Part shown: positions 15,938 to 29,005 of the stretch, piece by piece | Layout: each line of letters begins with the position of its first letter | How positions within the stretch are numbered: the stretch's first letter is position 1 | Assembly (NCBI RefSeq): GCF_005405345.1 | Contig: NZ_BJDW01000017.1 | Coordinates: 1 to 51,866, forward strand | Length of the DNA stretch: 51,866 bases | Source: Enterococcus viikkiensis | Lineage (GTDB): Bacteria > Bacillota > Bacilli > Lactobacillales > Enterococcaceae | Direction of reading: 5' to 3' | The notes under the pieces: generated by a model | What the model saw: the letters and a program-made list of their open reading frames with translations, nothing else | Databases searched by the model: none | Told to the model about the DNA's origin: nothing | Position numbers and translations under genes: made by a program

Positions 15938-17320
15938 TTATTCTTTGCAAAAGGCCGTTTCACGATCCAATAAATAAGGTCGATAGTAAGCCAAGACATC
16001 ATTTAACGGTAGAATTTCTTCTCTAAGTTTGATCCCTAGCACCTGCTTTAAATACGTTCGTCTGCGAACCATTCGCTCCCAGACTTCAGGATACTCAGTT
16101 TCCAACGCATAACGCAATTCACTATCGGCAATCGCCACGCCATCCTCACAGCTAGCTCCACCGTAACCCGCTACTTTCGGGATAATATCAATCTGAAAAA
16201 GCTGACCGCTTTTGATTTCAGCGTTGCTCTTTTTTGAAAACGGTGACGACATCCATTCTTCATCCGCGACGAAATGACCTGGATTCAATTCCCAATGATA
16301 GTCGGCTTGAGGCAAGGCCGTTTCAATCGCTTCATAAAGTTTACCGGCTGCCATTCCGATATGGATTTTTTCTAGCCACGTACAAAAAGCAGAATAGTAT
16401 GGTTTCGCTACCTGCTCTTCATAATCCCACACGGCTTCCGGCAAGTCTGACTTAATTTGGGCGACATACGCCGCACGACTTGATAGGCCGCCTTTATAAC
16501 CCACAGAGGTCGAAAAAGTCTCTCCCAACTCAACTTGTTTGTTCCTTGGATACAGCGTCGCATTCGTAAAACGAGTGCCTGACGCACAAATGGTTGTGAT
16601 TGTATTCGGCTGACCAAATTGTGCCAAGTTTCCTGCCAATTCTAATTCGGTCTTTCCCAGCTCAACACTATTCATCGTATTTAAGATGCCCATGCCCGCT
16701 AACGTTGCTCCATATTCGTAGTGAGCAATCTCATTTGCGTTATTTATCGTACGTATTCCATTACTCGCTCCAATCAACAAATCAGCACCATTAATTAAGC
16801 ATGCTTCATCATTAATCACCTGCTTTAAGCTATCAACAATAAAATAAGGCAAATCAAATAATTTTTGATTGTTTTCAACGGTTGAGGTGAAATTTTTCCA
16901 ACCAATCACTGCTACCTTTTGTCCTTTTTCGATTCCAGCTTCTGTCAAATAATCTTTGAAAGAAGCATCATCCTCCATTGGCTGATTGGGTAGAGAAAAG
17001 AATGGGACATGAATCAATTGGGTTTCCAATCTAGCATGTTGTACCATCTTTGTATTTTCATTACCCAGTAATAAAAAGGCCTGCCCAGTTTGATGAATCA
17101 CTAATAGTGCTTCTTCAAACCGCGGAATAAACCCAGTGAAGTATTCGAAGTTCGATCCATGTTCTCGATCCCCATAAATTACTACCGTATCAATTTTCTT
17201 TTCCTCCATCGCCACGAGTAAAGCTTGTTTTCGTTTAGCCATCGTTTCATCTGATAACTCGATAGGAACGATGTTCTTTGTTAATTCTGGCTGCACAATT
17301 TTCTTGGTAATTATTCGCAT
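15938..17320 (-). CDS. M24 (pita-bread fold) protein without metal ligands
   Basis: 460 residues resembling aminopeptidase P/creatinase: an N-terminal domain (about 1-190) and a C-terminal pita-bread domain. In active M24 metallopeptidases two Asp, one His and two Glu bind metal. Here the region that should carry both Asp reads STSVGYKGGLSSRAAYV, with serines instead. The His is kept in LNPGHFVAD, the first Glu position reads QIDIIP, and the last Glu is kept in CEDGVAIAD. It is therefore unlikely to be a metallopeptidase. Creatinase is a precedent for metal-free catalysis on this fold. It is a single-gene unit (AGGAGAG site) between the RpiR and DeoR genes. Substrate unknown. Confidence 0.8.
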   Translation of the reverse strand: MRIITKKIVQPELTKNIVPIELSDETMAKRKQALLVAMEEKKIDTVVIYGDREHGSNFEYFTGFIPRFEEALLVIHQTGQAFLLLGNENTKMVQHARLETQLIHVPFFSLPNQPMEDDASFKDYLTEAGIEKGQKVAVIGWKNFTSTVENNQKLFDLPYFIVDSLKQVINDEACLINGADLLIGASNGIRTINNANEIAHYEYGATLAGMGILNTMNSVELGKTELELAGNLAQFGQPNTITTICASGTRFTNATLYPRNKQVELGETFSTSVGYKGGLSSRAAYVAQIKSDLPEAVWDYEEQVAKPYYSAFCTWLEKIHIGMAAGKLYEAIETALPQADYHWELNPGHFVADEEWMSSPFSKKSNAEIKSGQLFQIDIIPKVAGYGGASCEDGVAIADSELRYALETEYPEVWERMVRRRTYLKQVLGIKLREEILPLNDVLAYYRPYLLDRETAFCKE

Positions 17321-17451
17321 AATTTCTCTCCTTTTATAGGGTCTTCTAACTATATCTGAACTTTCTCACAGGAATCATCTTATAACACATAGTAACATAT
17401 TTACACTTCATTAATAACTTTTTAAAACAAATTACCAGAGCTTAAAATAAA

Positions 17452-17485
17452 AAAACATTATCCAACGATTTTTGGATAATGTTTT
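17452..17485 (-). terminator. Terminator of the DeoR-family gene
   Basis: A 14-bp stem (17452-17465 with 17472-17485) with a 6-base loop and a T-rich tail on the minus strand, about 45 bases after the DeoR stop. Confidence 0.85.
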
Positions 17486-17530
17486 GACTACTCTATCAGC
17501 GATTATTTCTAGTAACAAAAAACTAATTGG

Positions 17531-18292
17531 CTAGACTACTAAAATATTCCCACCTGACTCACGATCATTTGCAAAAAAATCAAAGATCTCTGAATAATCA
17601 GTAATCACTGTATCAAAATCATGAATAAAACCAATCCCATATAAATAATTTTGGGCAATTTTACTTCGGTCAAAAACCAAAATTTTCTTTTTGCTTCTTG
17701 CCATCACCGCTTGCTTTGTAAAGGCATCCTCTTCACTATGCAGACTTACCCGGCCATTGGAATCCACGGCTTCTGCACCGATAACGCAATAATCAAACGA
17801 TAAATGATTCATATAATTTTGTGTTTCCATTCCTAAAAAACCGCCGGATAATTCTCTGTACTTACCTGGAACTGAATGCAAACTTAAATTTTCTACCTTT
17901 GAAAGATGATTCATAACTAGTAACGAATTGGTGTAATAATTACAGCCAATCTTCTGCGTGAGTTCTAACGCAACATGAAGAACCGTCGTGCCTGTCTCCA
18001 AAAAGACCGAACTGCCATCACTAATTTCTTCCGCAGCCCTTTGACCGATCCGTTTTTTTTCGTTGACGAATAAATCCGACTTGACTGAGATCGGATACTC
18101 CAAAATATTGGAATCCTTATACATCGCTCCGCCATGAAAAAGCTGAATCACCCCGCGAGATTCTAATTCCTTGAAATCTCTCCCCACTGTCATTTTAGAG
18201 ATGCCAAACTCTTCAGCAATTTCAGCGCTAGTGATGCTACCTTTTATTTTTACTTTTTCAGCAATCCATTCTTGCCGTTGTCTTTGATTCAA
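17531..18292 (-). CDS. DeoR family transcriptional regulator
   Basis: 253 residues: an N-terminal DeoR helix-turn-helix (about 1-57, with ITSAEIAEEFGISKMTVGRDFKELESRG) and a C-terminal DeoRC phosphosugar-sensing domain (about 75-235, with IGQRAAEEI, FLETGTTV and FDYCVIGAEAVD). The start is TTG, 8 bases after GGAGG. Its target is not obvious: neighbours are the M24-fold gene downstream and the lacZ block upstream, which already has an AraC regulator. A perfect inverted repeat 75 bases upstream of its start may be its own operator. Confidence 0.9.
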   Translation of the reverse strand: MNQRQRQEWIAEKVKIKGSITSAEIAEEFGISKMTVGRDFKELESRGVIQLFHGGAMYKDSNILEYPISVKSDLFVNEKKRIGQRAAEEISDGSSVFLETGTTVLHVALELTQKIGCNYYTNSLLVMNHLSKVENLSLHSVPGKYRELSGGFLGMETQNYMNHLSFDYCVIGAEAVDSNGRVSLHSEEDAFTKQAVMARSKKKILVFDRSKIAQNYLYGIGFIHDFDTVITDYSEIFDFFANDRESGGNILVV

Positions 18293-18366
18293 CGTGGGTT
18301 CCTCCTCAACGCTTTACACTAAAATCTATTTTAACATGGTCACCTACTCATGTAATCTTTTTAAGA

Positions 18367-18384
18367 GTTTCATTCAGATGAAAC
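18367..18384. promoter_or_regulatory. Inverted repeat, candidate DeoR-family operator
   Basis: GTTTCAT-TCAG-ATGAAAC, a perfect 7-bp inverted repeat with a 4-base centre, 75 bases upstream of the DeoR-family start codon. It is not followed by a T run, so it is not a terminator. Confidence 0.35.
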
Positions 18385-18548
18385 CAGATTTCAAGCGATC
18401 CGTGGATCCATTAAATGTCGTTTGATTCTCATCAATTTAGACCTCTTCTATTAGTCTACTCAGCATTTTTGAAAACGTTTCATTTTCATAATTCTAGAGT
18501 ATATGTATCACTTTTTTAGAACCTCTTGAAAGGCACTGAAAAAAACAC

Positions 18549-18611
18549 GAGTATGAGCCACCCCTCAAAAATTAGAATAAAAATCTAACTTTTAGAGGAT
18601 GGCTCATACTC
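18549..18611 (-). terminator. Long hairpin, probable terminator of the permease-lacZ operon
   Basis: A 12-bp outer stem (18549-18560 with 18600-18611) continues through CCTC/GAGG and an A/T-rich inner stem. On the minus strand it is followed by GTG and seven T. It lies about 180 bases beyond the lacZ stop. Confidence 0.6.
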
Positions 18612-18725
18612 AAGATTCTTTTTATGTTAAACATTTATTTTGTTAAACCCAATATACTAGTAGATCAAAAATCAGCTGGATTATTTTTTCATCCTAATCC
18701 TTTTAAACCGACACCCGAGTTGTCC

Positions 18726-18747
18726 TTATTTCCGATACATCTTAAAC
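18726..18747. repeat. 22-bp direct repeat, copy A (copy of the potD 3' end)
   Basis: The 22 bases are identical to 25166-25187, the last seven codons of potD including its stop. Read on the minus strand it encodes FKMYRK-stop, and a short upstream GATTTG match also resembles potD. The copies are 6,440 bp apart in the same orientation and bracket the lacZ block. Confidence 0.85.
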
Positions 18748-18791
18748 GATAGCAAATCAGCTTAAAGCACTGGTACAAAAGTATTTGAATG

Positions 18792-23368
<4,577 letters not shown>

Positions 23369-23380
23369 TTACACTTTGAT

Positions 23381-23396
23381 TTTATAGCGCTTTCAT
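23381..23396 (-). promoter_or_regulatory. cre site over the -10 of the permease-lacZ operon
   Basis: On the minus strand, ATGAAAGCGCTATAA (23382-23396) matches the cre consensus at 14 of 15 positions and overlaps a probable -10 TATAAA (23381-23386). The -35 is poor, as expected for an activator-dependent promoter. CcpA binding here would repress the operon when preferred sugars are present. Confidence 0.6.
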
Positions 23397-23416
23397 GGTA
23401 TAAAAAATAAGAAATG

Positions 23417-23452
23417 TTTCCAGATACTTGTAAATATGTTGCCTCTTGGAAA
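23417..23452. promoter_or_regulatory. Inverted repeat, candidate AraC-family binding region
   Basis: TTTCCA (23417-23422) and TGGAAA (23447-23452) are inverted 24 bases apart in the divergent intergenic region, upstream of the weak permease-lacZ promoter. This position suits an AraC-type activator. The spacing is unusual, so the call is tentative. Confidence 0.3.
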
Positions 23453-23474
23453 TTAATTATTGAGGAGGATTTTT

Positions 23475-24311
23475 ATGTACAGCTCATTAGAAAAAGAAAT
23501 CAGTATCTTAACAAATAATAATAATTTAAGTTCAGAGTTTAATATTTGTGAGGTTGGTTATGAGAAATGTCGCTCAACCAAGCCTATGGAGTACGCACCG
23601 ATCAATTATTGGGTGCTCCATTATTGTATCTCAGGAGAAGGATTTTTATCGACTCCTTTTTTTCCGGAACGAAAAATTACTGCAGGAGATTTTTTTATTA
23701 TTCCTTCAAATTGTAAAAATGTTTATTATCCAAATCGTGACAACCCTTGGCAATATAGATGGGTTGGTTTTTCTGGTAATTTAGTTGCCGATTATTTTTC
23801 TAAAATGAAATTGGATAAACATAATTGTGTTATTAGTAGCTCCTTTGATCATAAAATGGATGTTCTTTTTCAGGATATCTATGACGAATTCAAAAGAGGC
23901 AATCTTTTTCGTACAAACGCCTCTTCATTTATTCTGTTCGACACGATCGACCATATTAATTTGAAGACAAATCACCTGTCACAGAGTGAAATTTTATTTA
24001 AGAACATCCTAAGTTACATCGACGACACTATGTCTGAAAATATTAGCATCAATCAAATTTCAAAATTCAATAACATCGATCGAACATATTTATATAAACT
24101 ATTTAAGACCCACAAAGGTATGGGCCCTAGTGAATATATCCAGGAATTAAAAATGCAAAAAGCTTGTTCTTTGTTACGAAAAAGTTCATTGACTATCACT
24201 GAAATAGCTTATGAAACGGGATTCTCTTCCTCCTCATATTTTTCTAAATTTTTTCATGCTAAATTAGGTAACTCTCCTTCCACCTATCGCAAACAATTTA
24301 TTATTAATTGA
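23475..24311 (+). CDS. AraC family transcriptional regulator
   Basis: About 278 residues: an N-terminal cupin-like ligand-binding domain (about 30-110, with YWVLHYCISGEGFL and the ITAGDFFIIPSN turn) and a C-terminal double helix-turn-helix domain (about 175-275, with ISINQISKFNNIDRTYLYKLF and ITEIAYETGFSSSSYFSKFF). It probably activates the divergent permease-lacZ operon in response to its substrate. The ATG at 23475 has GAGGAGG upstream, while the earlier in-frame TTG has none. The gene looks more AT-rich than its neighbours, which fits acquisition with the lacZ block. Confidence 0.9.
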   Translation: MYSSLEKEISILTNNNNLSSEFNICEVGYEKCRSTKPMEYAPINYWVLHYCISGEGFLSTPFFPERKITAGDFFIIPSNCKNVYYPNRDNPWQYRWVGFSGNLVADYFSKMKLDKHNCVISSSFDHKMDVLFQDIYDEFKRGNLFRTNASSFILFDTIDHINLKTNHLSQSEILFKNILSYIDDTMSENISINQISKFNNIDRTYLYKLFKTHKGMGPSEYIQELKMQKACSLLRKSSLTITEIAYETGFSSSSYFSKFFHAKLGNSPSTYRKQFIIN

Positions 24312-24334
24312 TTGTTTTCATTCAGAGCATAAGA

Positions 24335-24370
24335 AGTCCTCATGAGTGTCCCACTCCTGAGGACTATTTG
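24335..24370 (+). terminator. Terminator of the AraC-family gene
   Basis: AGTCCTCA (24335-24342) pairs with TGAGGACT (24358-24365), with GAGTG/CACTC continuing inside, followed by ATTTG. It lies 24 bases after the stop codon. Confidence 0.65.
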
Positions 24371-25052
24371 TCTGGGTTAACCTTTTTATTGTCTAACAAC
24401 GATCCGACAAGTCAGGTAAATAACTATTTTTTAGCATCTCAAATGGTGAGTTGTATTTGCTAACAAGTTTATAAGATTTAACTCTAGTGATAAAAGCACT
24501 AGAGAGCAACTTGCTCTCATCAAAAGATATTTTTTAATGCTTTGCGTTCAGTGATCGCTTCATTTTTCTTTTCCTTAGTAATTTTTAGCATCTTAGAATT
24601 CTTCAGAAAAAGCAAAGTTCTTTCTTTGTTTCAGTTAAGATATTAAATAATAGCGTTATTGGCGATTATTTTTACTTCAATACCAATAGTTTTAGTAAGT
24701 CTTCACAATTTCAATATTCTCATGCATCTGTATTTATATCCTTATTACAATGCAAATAGAAAATCTCTAAATCATGTGAATAGTATGTAATAATTTTCTA
24801 ATCCATCCTTCTACCTTAGAACAACTGACACTAGACGAAAAAATATCCACACCCAGATTATTAGGCTTTGAAGTAAAGTTTTGCTTATCATTACAGAATT
24901 GTTCATTGAATATCAGCTGCTATAAGTCTTCAAATAAAGATTTTATATCATTCTTGATAACTGAAATTGTTTCCACTAAAATATTGTATCAACAATCTAA
25001 CTTCCTTTTCTCCGGTAGAAAATTTTGGTAGAAAAAAATAAAATAACACAAA
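24371..25052. other. Gene-free, very AT-rich region
   Basis: About 680 bases with stops in all frames and no recognisable remnant of an integrase or transposase. Two adjoining hairpins are visible at 24482-24518 (CTCTAGTG/CACTAGAG, then GAGAGCAA/TTGCTCTC), without a direct T run. It may be decayed sequence at the edge of the repeat-bounded block. Confidence 0.5.
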
Positions 25053-25076
25053 AAAAGCGGCTTTTCAGCCGCTTTT
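25053..25076 (-). terminator. Terminator of the pot operon
   Basis: AAAAGCGGCT (25053-25062) pairs with AGCCGCTTTT (25067-25076) around a 4-base loop. On the minus strand a run of seven T follows. It lies 90 bases beyond the potD stop. Confidence 0.85.
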
Positions 25077-25165
25077 GGTAGAAGATTGGAAAACTCAGAT
25101 AGAAAAAGGACGATTTTAAGCTCTTTAGAACGTTGATAAATCCCCATTTTTACTAAGTTTTACCA

Positions 25166-25187
25166 TTATTTCCGATACATCTTAAAC
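25166..25187. repeat. 22-bp direct repeat, copy B (3' end of potD)
   Basis: Identical to 18726-18747. It begins exactly at the potD stop codon and runs into the gene. The 3' end of a conserved gene is a typical attachment position for integrating elements. Confidence 0.85.
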
Positions 25188-26236
25188 TCCAAATACAAAT
25201 CATTATAAATCCCCAAATACTTCGGTCCTAAATCTTTATAGACTTCCAAATGACTAATTGTTTCGTCATCTGGATAGAATTGTTTGTCGCTAGAAATACT
25301 GTTTGGCAACATGGCCAAGGCCTTTTTATTAGGGGTCGAATAGCCGATGTATTCAGCATTTTGTTTGGCATTTTCTGGTTTCAGCATAAAGTTGATAAAG
25401 TCGTATGCCCCCGTTTTGTTCTTAGAAGTCTTAGGGATCACGATATTATCAAACCAGAGATTCGATCCTTCTGGTGGGATCACATAGTGCAGGTGCTTAT
25501 TTTCTGCCATCATGTCGGCTGCTTCACCGGAGAAGGTCACCGCTACCGCACTTTCTTCGTTTGCCATATACATCTTGATTTCATCAGCGACAATCGCTTT
25601 AACATTGGGAGTTAAGCTACTTAATTTGTTGATAGCTTGATTTAATTGAGGCATCTTTTTACTATTAATGGAATAGCCTAGTGTGGTCAACGAGAGCCCC
25701 ATCACTTCCCGTGCGCCATCAATCAGCATGATATTATTTTTTAATTCCGGCCGCCACAAATCTTCCCAATGTTTGATCTTATCACCGGAAACAAACTTAT
25801 CATTATAAACGATCCCTAATGTGCCCCAGAAATAGGGAATCGAGTATTGGTTGTTCTTGTCAAAATCCAAATCTAGAAAGCGCGAATCAATATTTTCTAA
25901 GCCGTGAATCTTTGTATGATCCAACGGCAGCAACAATTTTTCTTTTTTCATTTTTTGGATCATGTATTCACTGGGGATCGCGATGTCATAGGCGGTCCCG
26001 CCTTGCTTGATCTTGGCTTCCATCGCTTCATTTGAGTCAAAGGTTTCGTAATTGACTTTATAGCCGTATTCTTTTTCAAATTGTTTGATCAAATCAGGAT
26101 CGATGTAGTCGCCCCAATTATAGATATTCAGCACTTTAGAGCCTGCATTAGAGGAATGATTTAAACGTACCACGACGAAGGTCAGCAATAGAATGATAGC
26201 GACGACGCCAATAATAAAGGACTGCAGCTTTCTCAT
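25166..26236 (-). CDS. potD: Spermidine/putrescine-binding protein
   Basis: 356 residues, a periplasmic-binding-protein-type substrate receptor. The mature domain starts near VLNIYNWGDYIDPDLIKQFE, a PotD/PotF family signature, and WGTLGIVYND is conserved. The N-terminus has one hydrophobic segment (about 6-23) but no lipobox cysteine, so it is probably held by an uncleaved anchor rather than a lipid. Last gene of the five-gene operon. Its ATG overlaps the potC stop (ATGA). Its final codons are the 22-bp repeat also found downstream of lacZ. Confidence 0.93.
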   Translation of the reverse strand: MRKLQSFIIGVVAIILLLTFVVVRLNHSSNAGSKVLNIYNWGDYIDPDLIKQFEKEYGYKVNYETFDSNEAMEAKIKQGGTAYDIAIPSEYMIQKMKKEKLLLPLDHTKIHGLENIDSRFLDLDFDKNNQYSIPYFWGTLGIVYNDKFVSGDKIKHWEDLWRPELKNNIMLIDGAREVMGLSLTTLGYSINSKKMPQLNQAINKLSSLTPNVKAIVADEIKMYMANEESAVAVTFSGEAADMMAENKHLHYVIPPEGSNLWFDNIVIPKTSKNKTGAYDFINFMLKPENAKQNAEYIGYSTPNKKALAMLPNSISSDKQFYPDDETISHLEVYKDLGPKYLGIYNDLYLEFKMYRK

Positions 26237-27078
26237 TTGAGTACCGCCACCTCCTCAAATTCTCGTTTTCGTTTCCGCGCTTTTTTCGACGTATCGCGGC
26301 TGATAAAGTAATACCCCACGACTAAAACTAAAGAGAAAATAAATACGAGGGTCGATAAGGCATTAATTTCTAAACTGATTCCTTGCCGTGCCCGCGAATA
26401 AATTTCCACAGATAGCGTCGTGAAGCCATTACCAGTTACAAAGAAGGTCACAGCGAAATCATCCAGTGAATAAGTAAAGGCCATGAAATAACCCGCAATA
26501 ATTCCCGGTGTTAAAAAGGGCAAAATAATATTGCTTAACACTTGAAAATTATTAGCCCCTAAATCTCGTGCCGCGTCGATCATGGAATCATTCATTTCCT
26601 TTAGCTTCGGCAAAACCATCAACACGACGATTGGAATACTAAAGGCGACATGGGACAACAAGACACTGACAAAGCCCAGCTGGAAGTTTTTCAAGACGCC
26701 TCCTAGCATGGTGAACAAAATCAAAAAGCTAGCACCGATAATAACGTCGGGTGACACCATTAAAATATTATTCAGTCCTAATAGCATATTCCGTGAATTG
26801 CGTTTCCTCGTATAATAAATTCCCATTGCGCCAAAAGTTCCAATCACAGTGGCTAGTAGAGCGGATAAAAACGCTAAGACAAATGTTTGCACGACAATAC
26901 TAATTAAACGACGATCTGAAAACAAATTTTGATAGTGTTCCCACGTGAAGCCGGTAAAAGAACTCATATTTCCACCTTGATTAAAGGAATAAAAAATCAA
27001 ATAGAAAATCGGAATATACAATAAGACAAACACAAAAATCAAATAAATAGTTGACCAAGAAAACTTGCTTCTTCTCAT
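26233..27078 (-). CDS. potC: Spermidine/putrescine ABC permease PotC
   Basis: 281 residues with about six membrane segments and the inner-membrane permease EAA loop (MIDAARDLGANNFQVLSNIILPFLTPGI), which contacts the PotA ATPase. It begins within the potB stop (ATGA overlap) and ends in potD the same way, so potB-potC-potD translation is coupled. It has a basic C-terminal tail (KKARKRKREFEE). With PotB it forms the polyamine channel. Confidence 0.93.
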   Translation of the reverse strand: MRRSKFSWSTIYLIFVFVLLYIPIFYLIFYSFNQGGNMSSFTGFTWEHYQNLFSDRRLISIVVQTFVLAFLSALLATVIGTFGAMGIYYTRKRNSRNMLLGLNNILMVSPDVIIGASFLILFTMLGGVLKNFQLGFVSVLLSHVAFSIPIVVLMVLPKLKEMNDSMIDAARDLGANNFQVLSNIILPFLTPGIIAGYFMAFTYSLDDFAVTFFVTGNGFTTLSVEIYSRARQGISLEINALSTLVFIFSLVLVVGYYFISRDTSKKARKRKREFEEVAVLK

Positions 27079-27884
27079 TTCACCCGACCTCCTTTTCTTT
27101 TCTCACCTGTCAGCATCATTACGATAAACATCGCAACAATCAAGATCACACCAATCGTCGAACCCATTCCCCAGTTTTGTGTCACCAAGAAATGTTCTTC
27201 AATCGCTGTTCCTAATGTAATCACTCGATTTCCGCCGATTAAACGAGTCAACATGAATAAAGAAAGTGACGGGATGAAGACAGCCTGAACGCCACTTTTT
27301 ACCCCATTCAGCGACAGTGGAAAGATCACACGACGAAATGTATCCACACTATTCGCTCCAAGATCGCGACTGGCACTGATCAGAGAAGGATTGATTTCTT
27401 CTAATGCATTGAAAATCGGCATGATCATAAAAGGTAACTCGATGTAAGCCGCGACAAACATAAAACTAAAGTCGGTGAACAAAAGCTGCTTTTGTCCGAT
27501 TCCAATAAAACTTAAAAAATCATTGACTGACCCATTGGCACTGAAAATTCCGATAAAGGCATAAGCTTTCAATAGTAAATTAATCCACGTTGGCAAAATG
27601 ACTAATAGCAATAATAATTGCCGATGCTTTAACTTTGCTAAAAAATAAGCTGTTGGATAGCTGATCAAAAGTGTCATCAAAGTAATTAAGAAAGCAAACA
27701 GTACCGAATTGACCGTCATCATCAAATAGGTTTTCGAGGTCAAATACGTATGGTAATTGGCTAGAGTAAAATGACCATTCATATCAAAGAAAGATTGATA
27801 AATAATCAAGATAACCGGTGCGATGACAAAAAACAATAGCCAGAAAAAATATGGGATAGAGTAAAAACGACGCATATTTTTCAT
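27075..27884 (-). CDS. potB: Spermidine/putrescine ABC permease PotB
   Basis: 269 residues, polytopic, with the EAA-type loop ISASRDLGANSVDTFRRVIFPLSL. The N-terminal FFWLLFFVIAPVILIIYQSFF is the usual first membrane segment. An AGGGGAG site precedes the ATG, 16 bases after potA. It pairs with PotC in the PotABCD importer, which takes up spermidine and/or putrescine. The relative preference cannot be judged from sequence. Confidence 0.93.
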   Translation of the reverse strand: MKNMRRFYSIPYFFWLLFFVIAPVILIIYQSFFDMNGHFTLANYHTYLTSKTYLMMTVNSVLFAFLITLMTLLISYPTAYFLAKLKHRQLLLLLVILPTWINLLLKAYAFIGIFSANGSVNDFLSFIGIGQKQLLFTDFSFMFVAAYIELPFMIMPIFNALEEINPSLISASRDLGANSVDTFRRVIFPLSLNGVKSGVQAVFIPSLSLFMLTRLIGGNRVITLGTAIEEHFLVTQNWGMGSTIGVILIVAMFIVMMLTGEKRKGGRVK

Positions 27885-27899
27885 TACATACTCCCCTTT

Positions 27900-28988
27900 C
27901 TAATCCTCATAGCTGTCTAAACGCGCTTCAAAATCTTCTTCACTTTCGTTGAAACGCATCACGTGGATATCTTCTGGTTCAAAGGACAAGCCAACCTTAC
28001 TGCCTTTTTTGGCTTTTTTAGTGGAATGCACCATCCACTCGTTGCCATCCGCGTCAATACAATTCATTTCATAATGCACACCACGGAACAATTGCGTATC
28101 GACAGTCACAACTAATTTGCCGTTTTCTGGTGTCGTTAAGCTTAAATCTTCCGGGCGTAAAACCACTTCTACCGGTTCATTAGGGCGCATTCCACCATCA
28201 ACACATTCAAACGTCTTGCCGACAAATTTCACTAGGTTGTCTTCAACCATCTCACCGGCAACAATATTACTCTCTCCAACAAAATCCGCCACAAAATGAT
28301 TGATCGGTTCATCGTAAATATCAACTGGTGTCCCACTTTGCACGATCTTCCCTTTATTCATAACAAAAATTTCATCACTCATCGCCAAGGCTTCTTCTTG
28401 GTCGTGGGTCACGAAAATAAACGTAATCCCCAGACGTTTTTGGAGTGCTCGTAATTCGTATTGCATATCTGTCCGCAATTTTAAGTCTAACGCAGACAAA
28501 GGTTCATCTAATAATAAAATTTTAGGCTCATTGACAATGGCGCGAGCAATTGCAACCCGTTGTCGCTGCCCACCAGACATTTCAGTGATCTCGCGATTTT
28601 CATAGCCAGGCAATTGAACTAGTTTCAAGGCTTCTAAAACGTTTTTCTCGATATCCTTTTTAGACATTTTTTTGATTTTCAATCCAAAAGCGACATTATC
28701 AAAAACATTCATATGAGGAAACAAGGCATAGTCTTGAAAGACGGTATTGACTTGGCGTTTATTAGCGGGGATCTCATTCATCCGTTTCCCCTCAAAAAAA
28801 ATATCCCCCTCACTCACATCTGTAAAACCAGCGATAATTCTTAAAATCGTTGTTTTTCCACAGCCTGAAGGTCCCAATAACGTATAAAAACGCCCTTCCT
28901 CAATATCAAAGTTTATTTTTTTTAATACCGGATCATCTTCGTCGTATTGTTTGACGACATCTTTAAAAGAAATAATTGTGTTTGCCAT
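27900..28988 (-). CDS. potA: Spermidine/putrescine ABC ATPase PotA
   Basis: 362 residues. The ATPase domain (about 1-240) has Walker A GPSGCGKT (38-45), signature MSGGQRQR, Walker [13 protein letters not shown] and the H-loop [10 protein letters not shown]. The C-terminal ~110 residues form the TOBE regulatory domain ([12 protein letters not shown]). The length matches PotA of other Firmicutes. First transporter gene, 17 bases after the XRE-cupin regulator, so all five genes appear to be one operon. Confidence 0.95.
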   Translation of the reverse strand: MANTIISFKDVVKQYDEDDPVLKKINFDIEEGRFYTLLGPSGCGKTTILRIIAGFTDVSEGDIFFEGKRMNEIPANKRQVNTVFQDYALFPHMNVFDNVAFGLKIKKMSKKDIEKNVLEALKLVQLPGYENREITEMSGGQRQRVAIARAIVNEPKILLLDEPLSALDLKLRTDMQYELRALQKRLGITFIFVTHDQEEALAMSDEIFVMNKGKIVQSGTPVDIYDEPINHFVADFVGESNIVAGEMVEDNLVKFVGKTFECVDGGMRPNEPVEVVLRPEDLSLTTPENGKLVVTVDTQLFRGVHYEMNCIDADGNEWMVHSTKKAKKGSKVGLSFEPEDIHVMRFNESEEDFEARLDSYED

Positions 28989-29005
28989 GACTTCACGTCC
29001 TTCTT

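Larger units (their letters stand above)
18293..18791. other. Intergenic region between lacZ and the DeoR gene
   Basis: 500 bases without a gene. It holds, in order, the inverted repeat at 18367-18384, a cre-like TTGAAAACGTTTCAT (18469-18483, one mismatch to consensus), the long hairpin at 18549-18611, and a copy of the potD 3' end at 18726-18747. Confidence 0.6.

Noticed and set aside
24371-25052. Remnant integrase or transposase in the AT-rich gap
   Set aside because: Reading all frames by eye gave only short peptides with no catalytic motif. A membrane-like stretch near 24650-24790 has no start, site or homology that I recognise.
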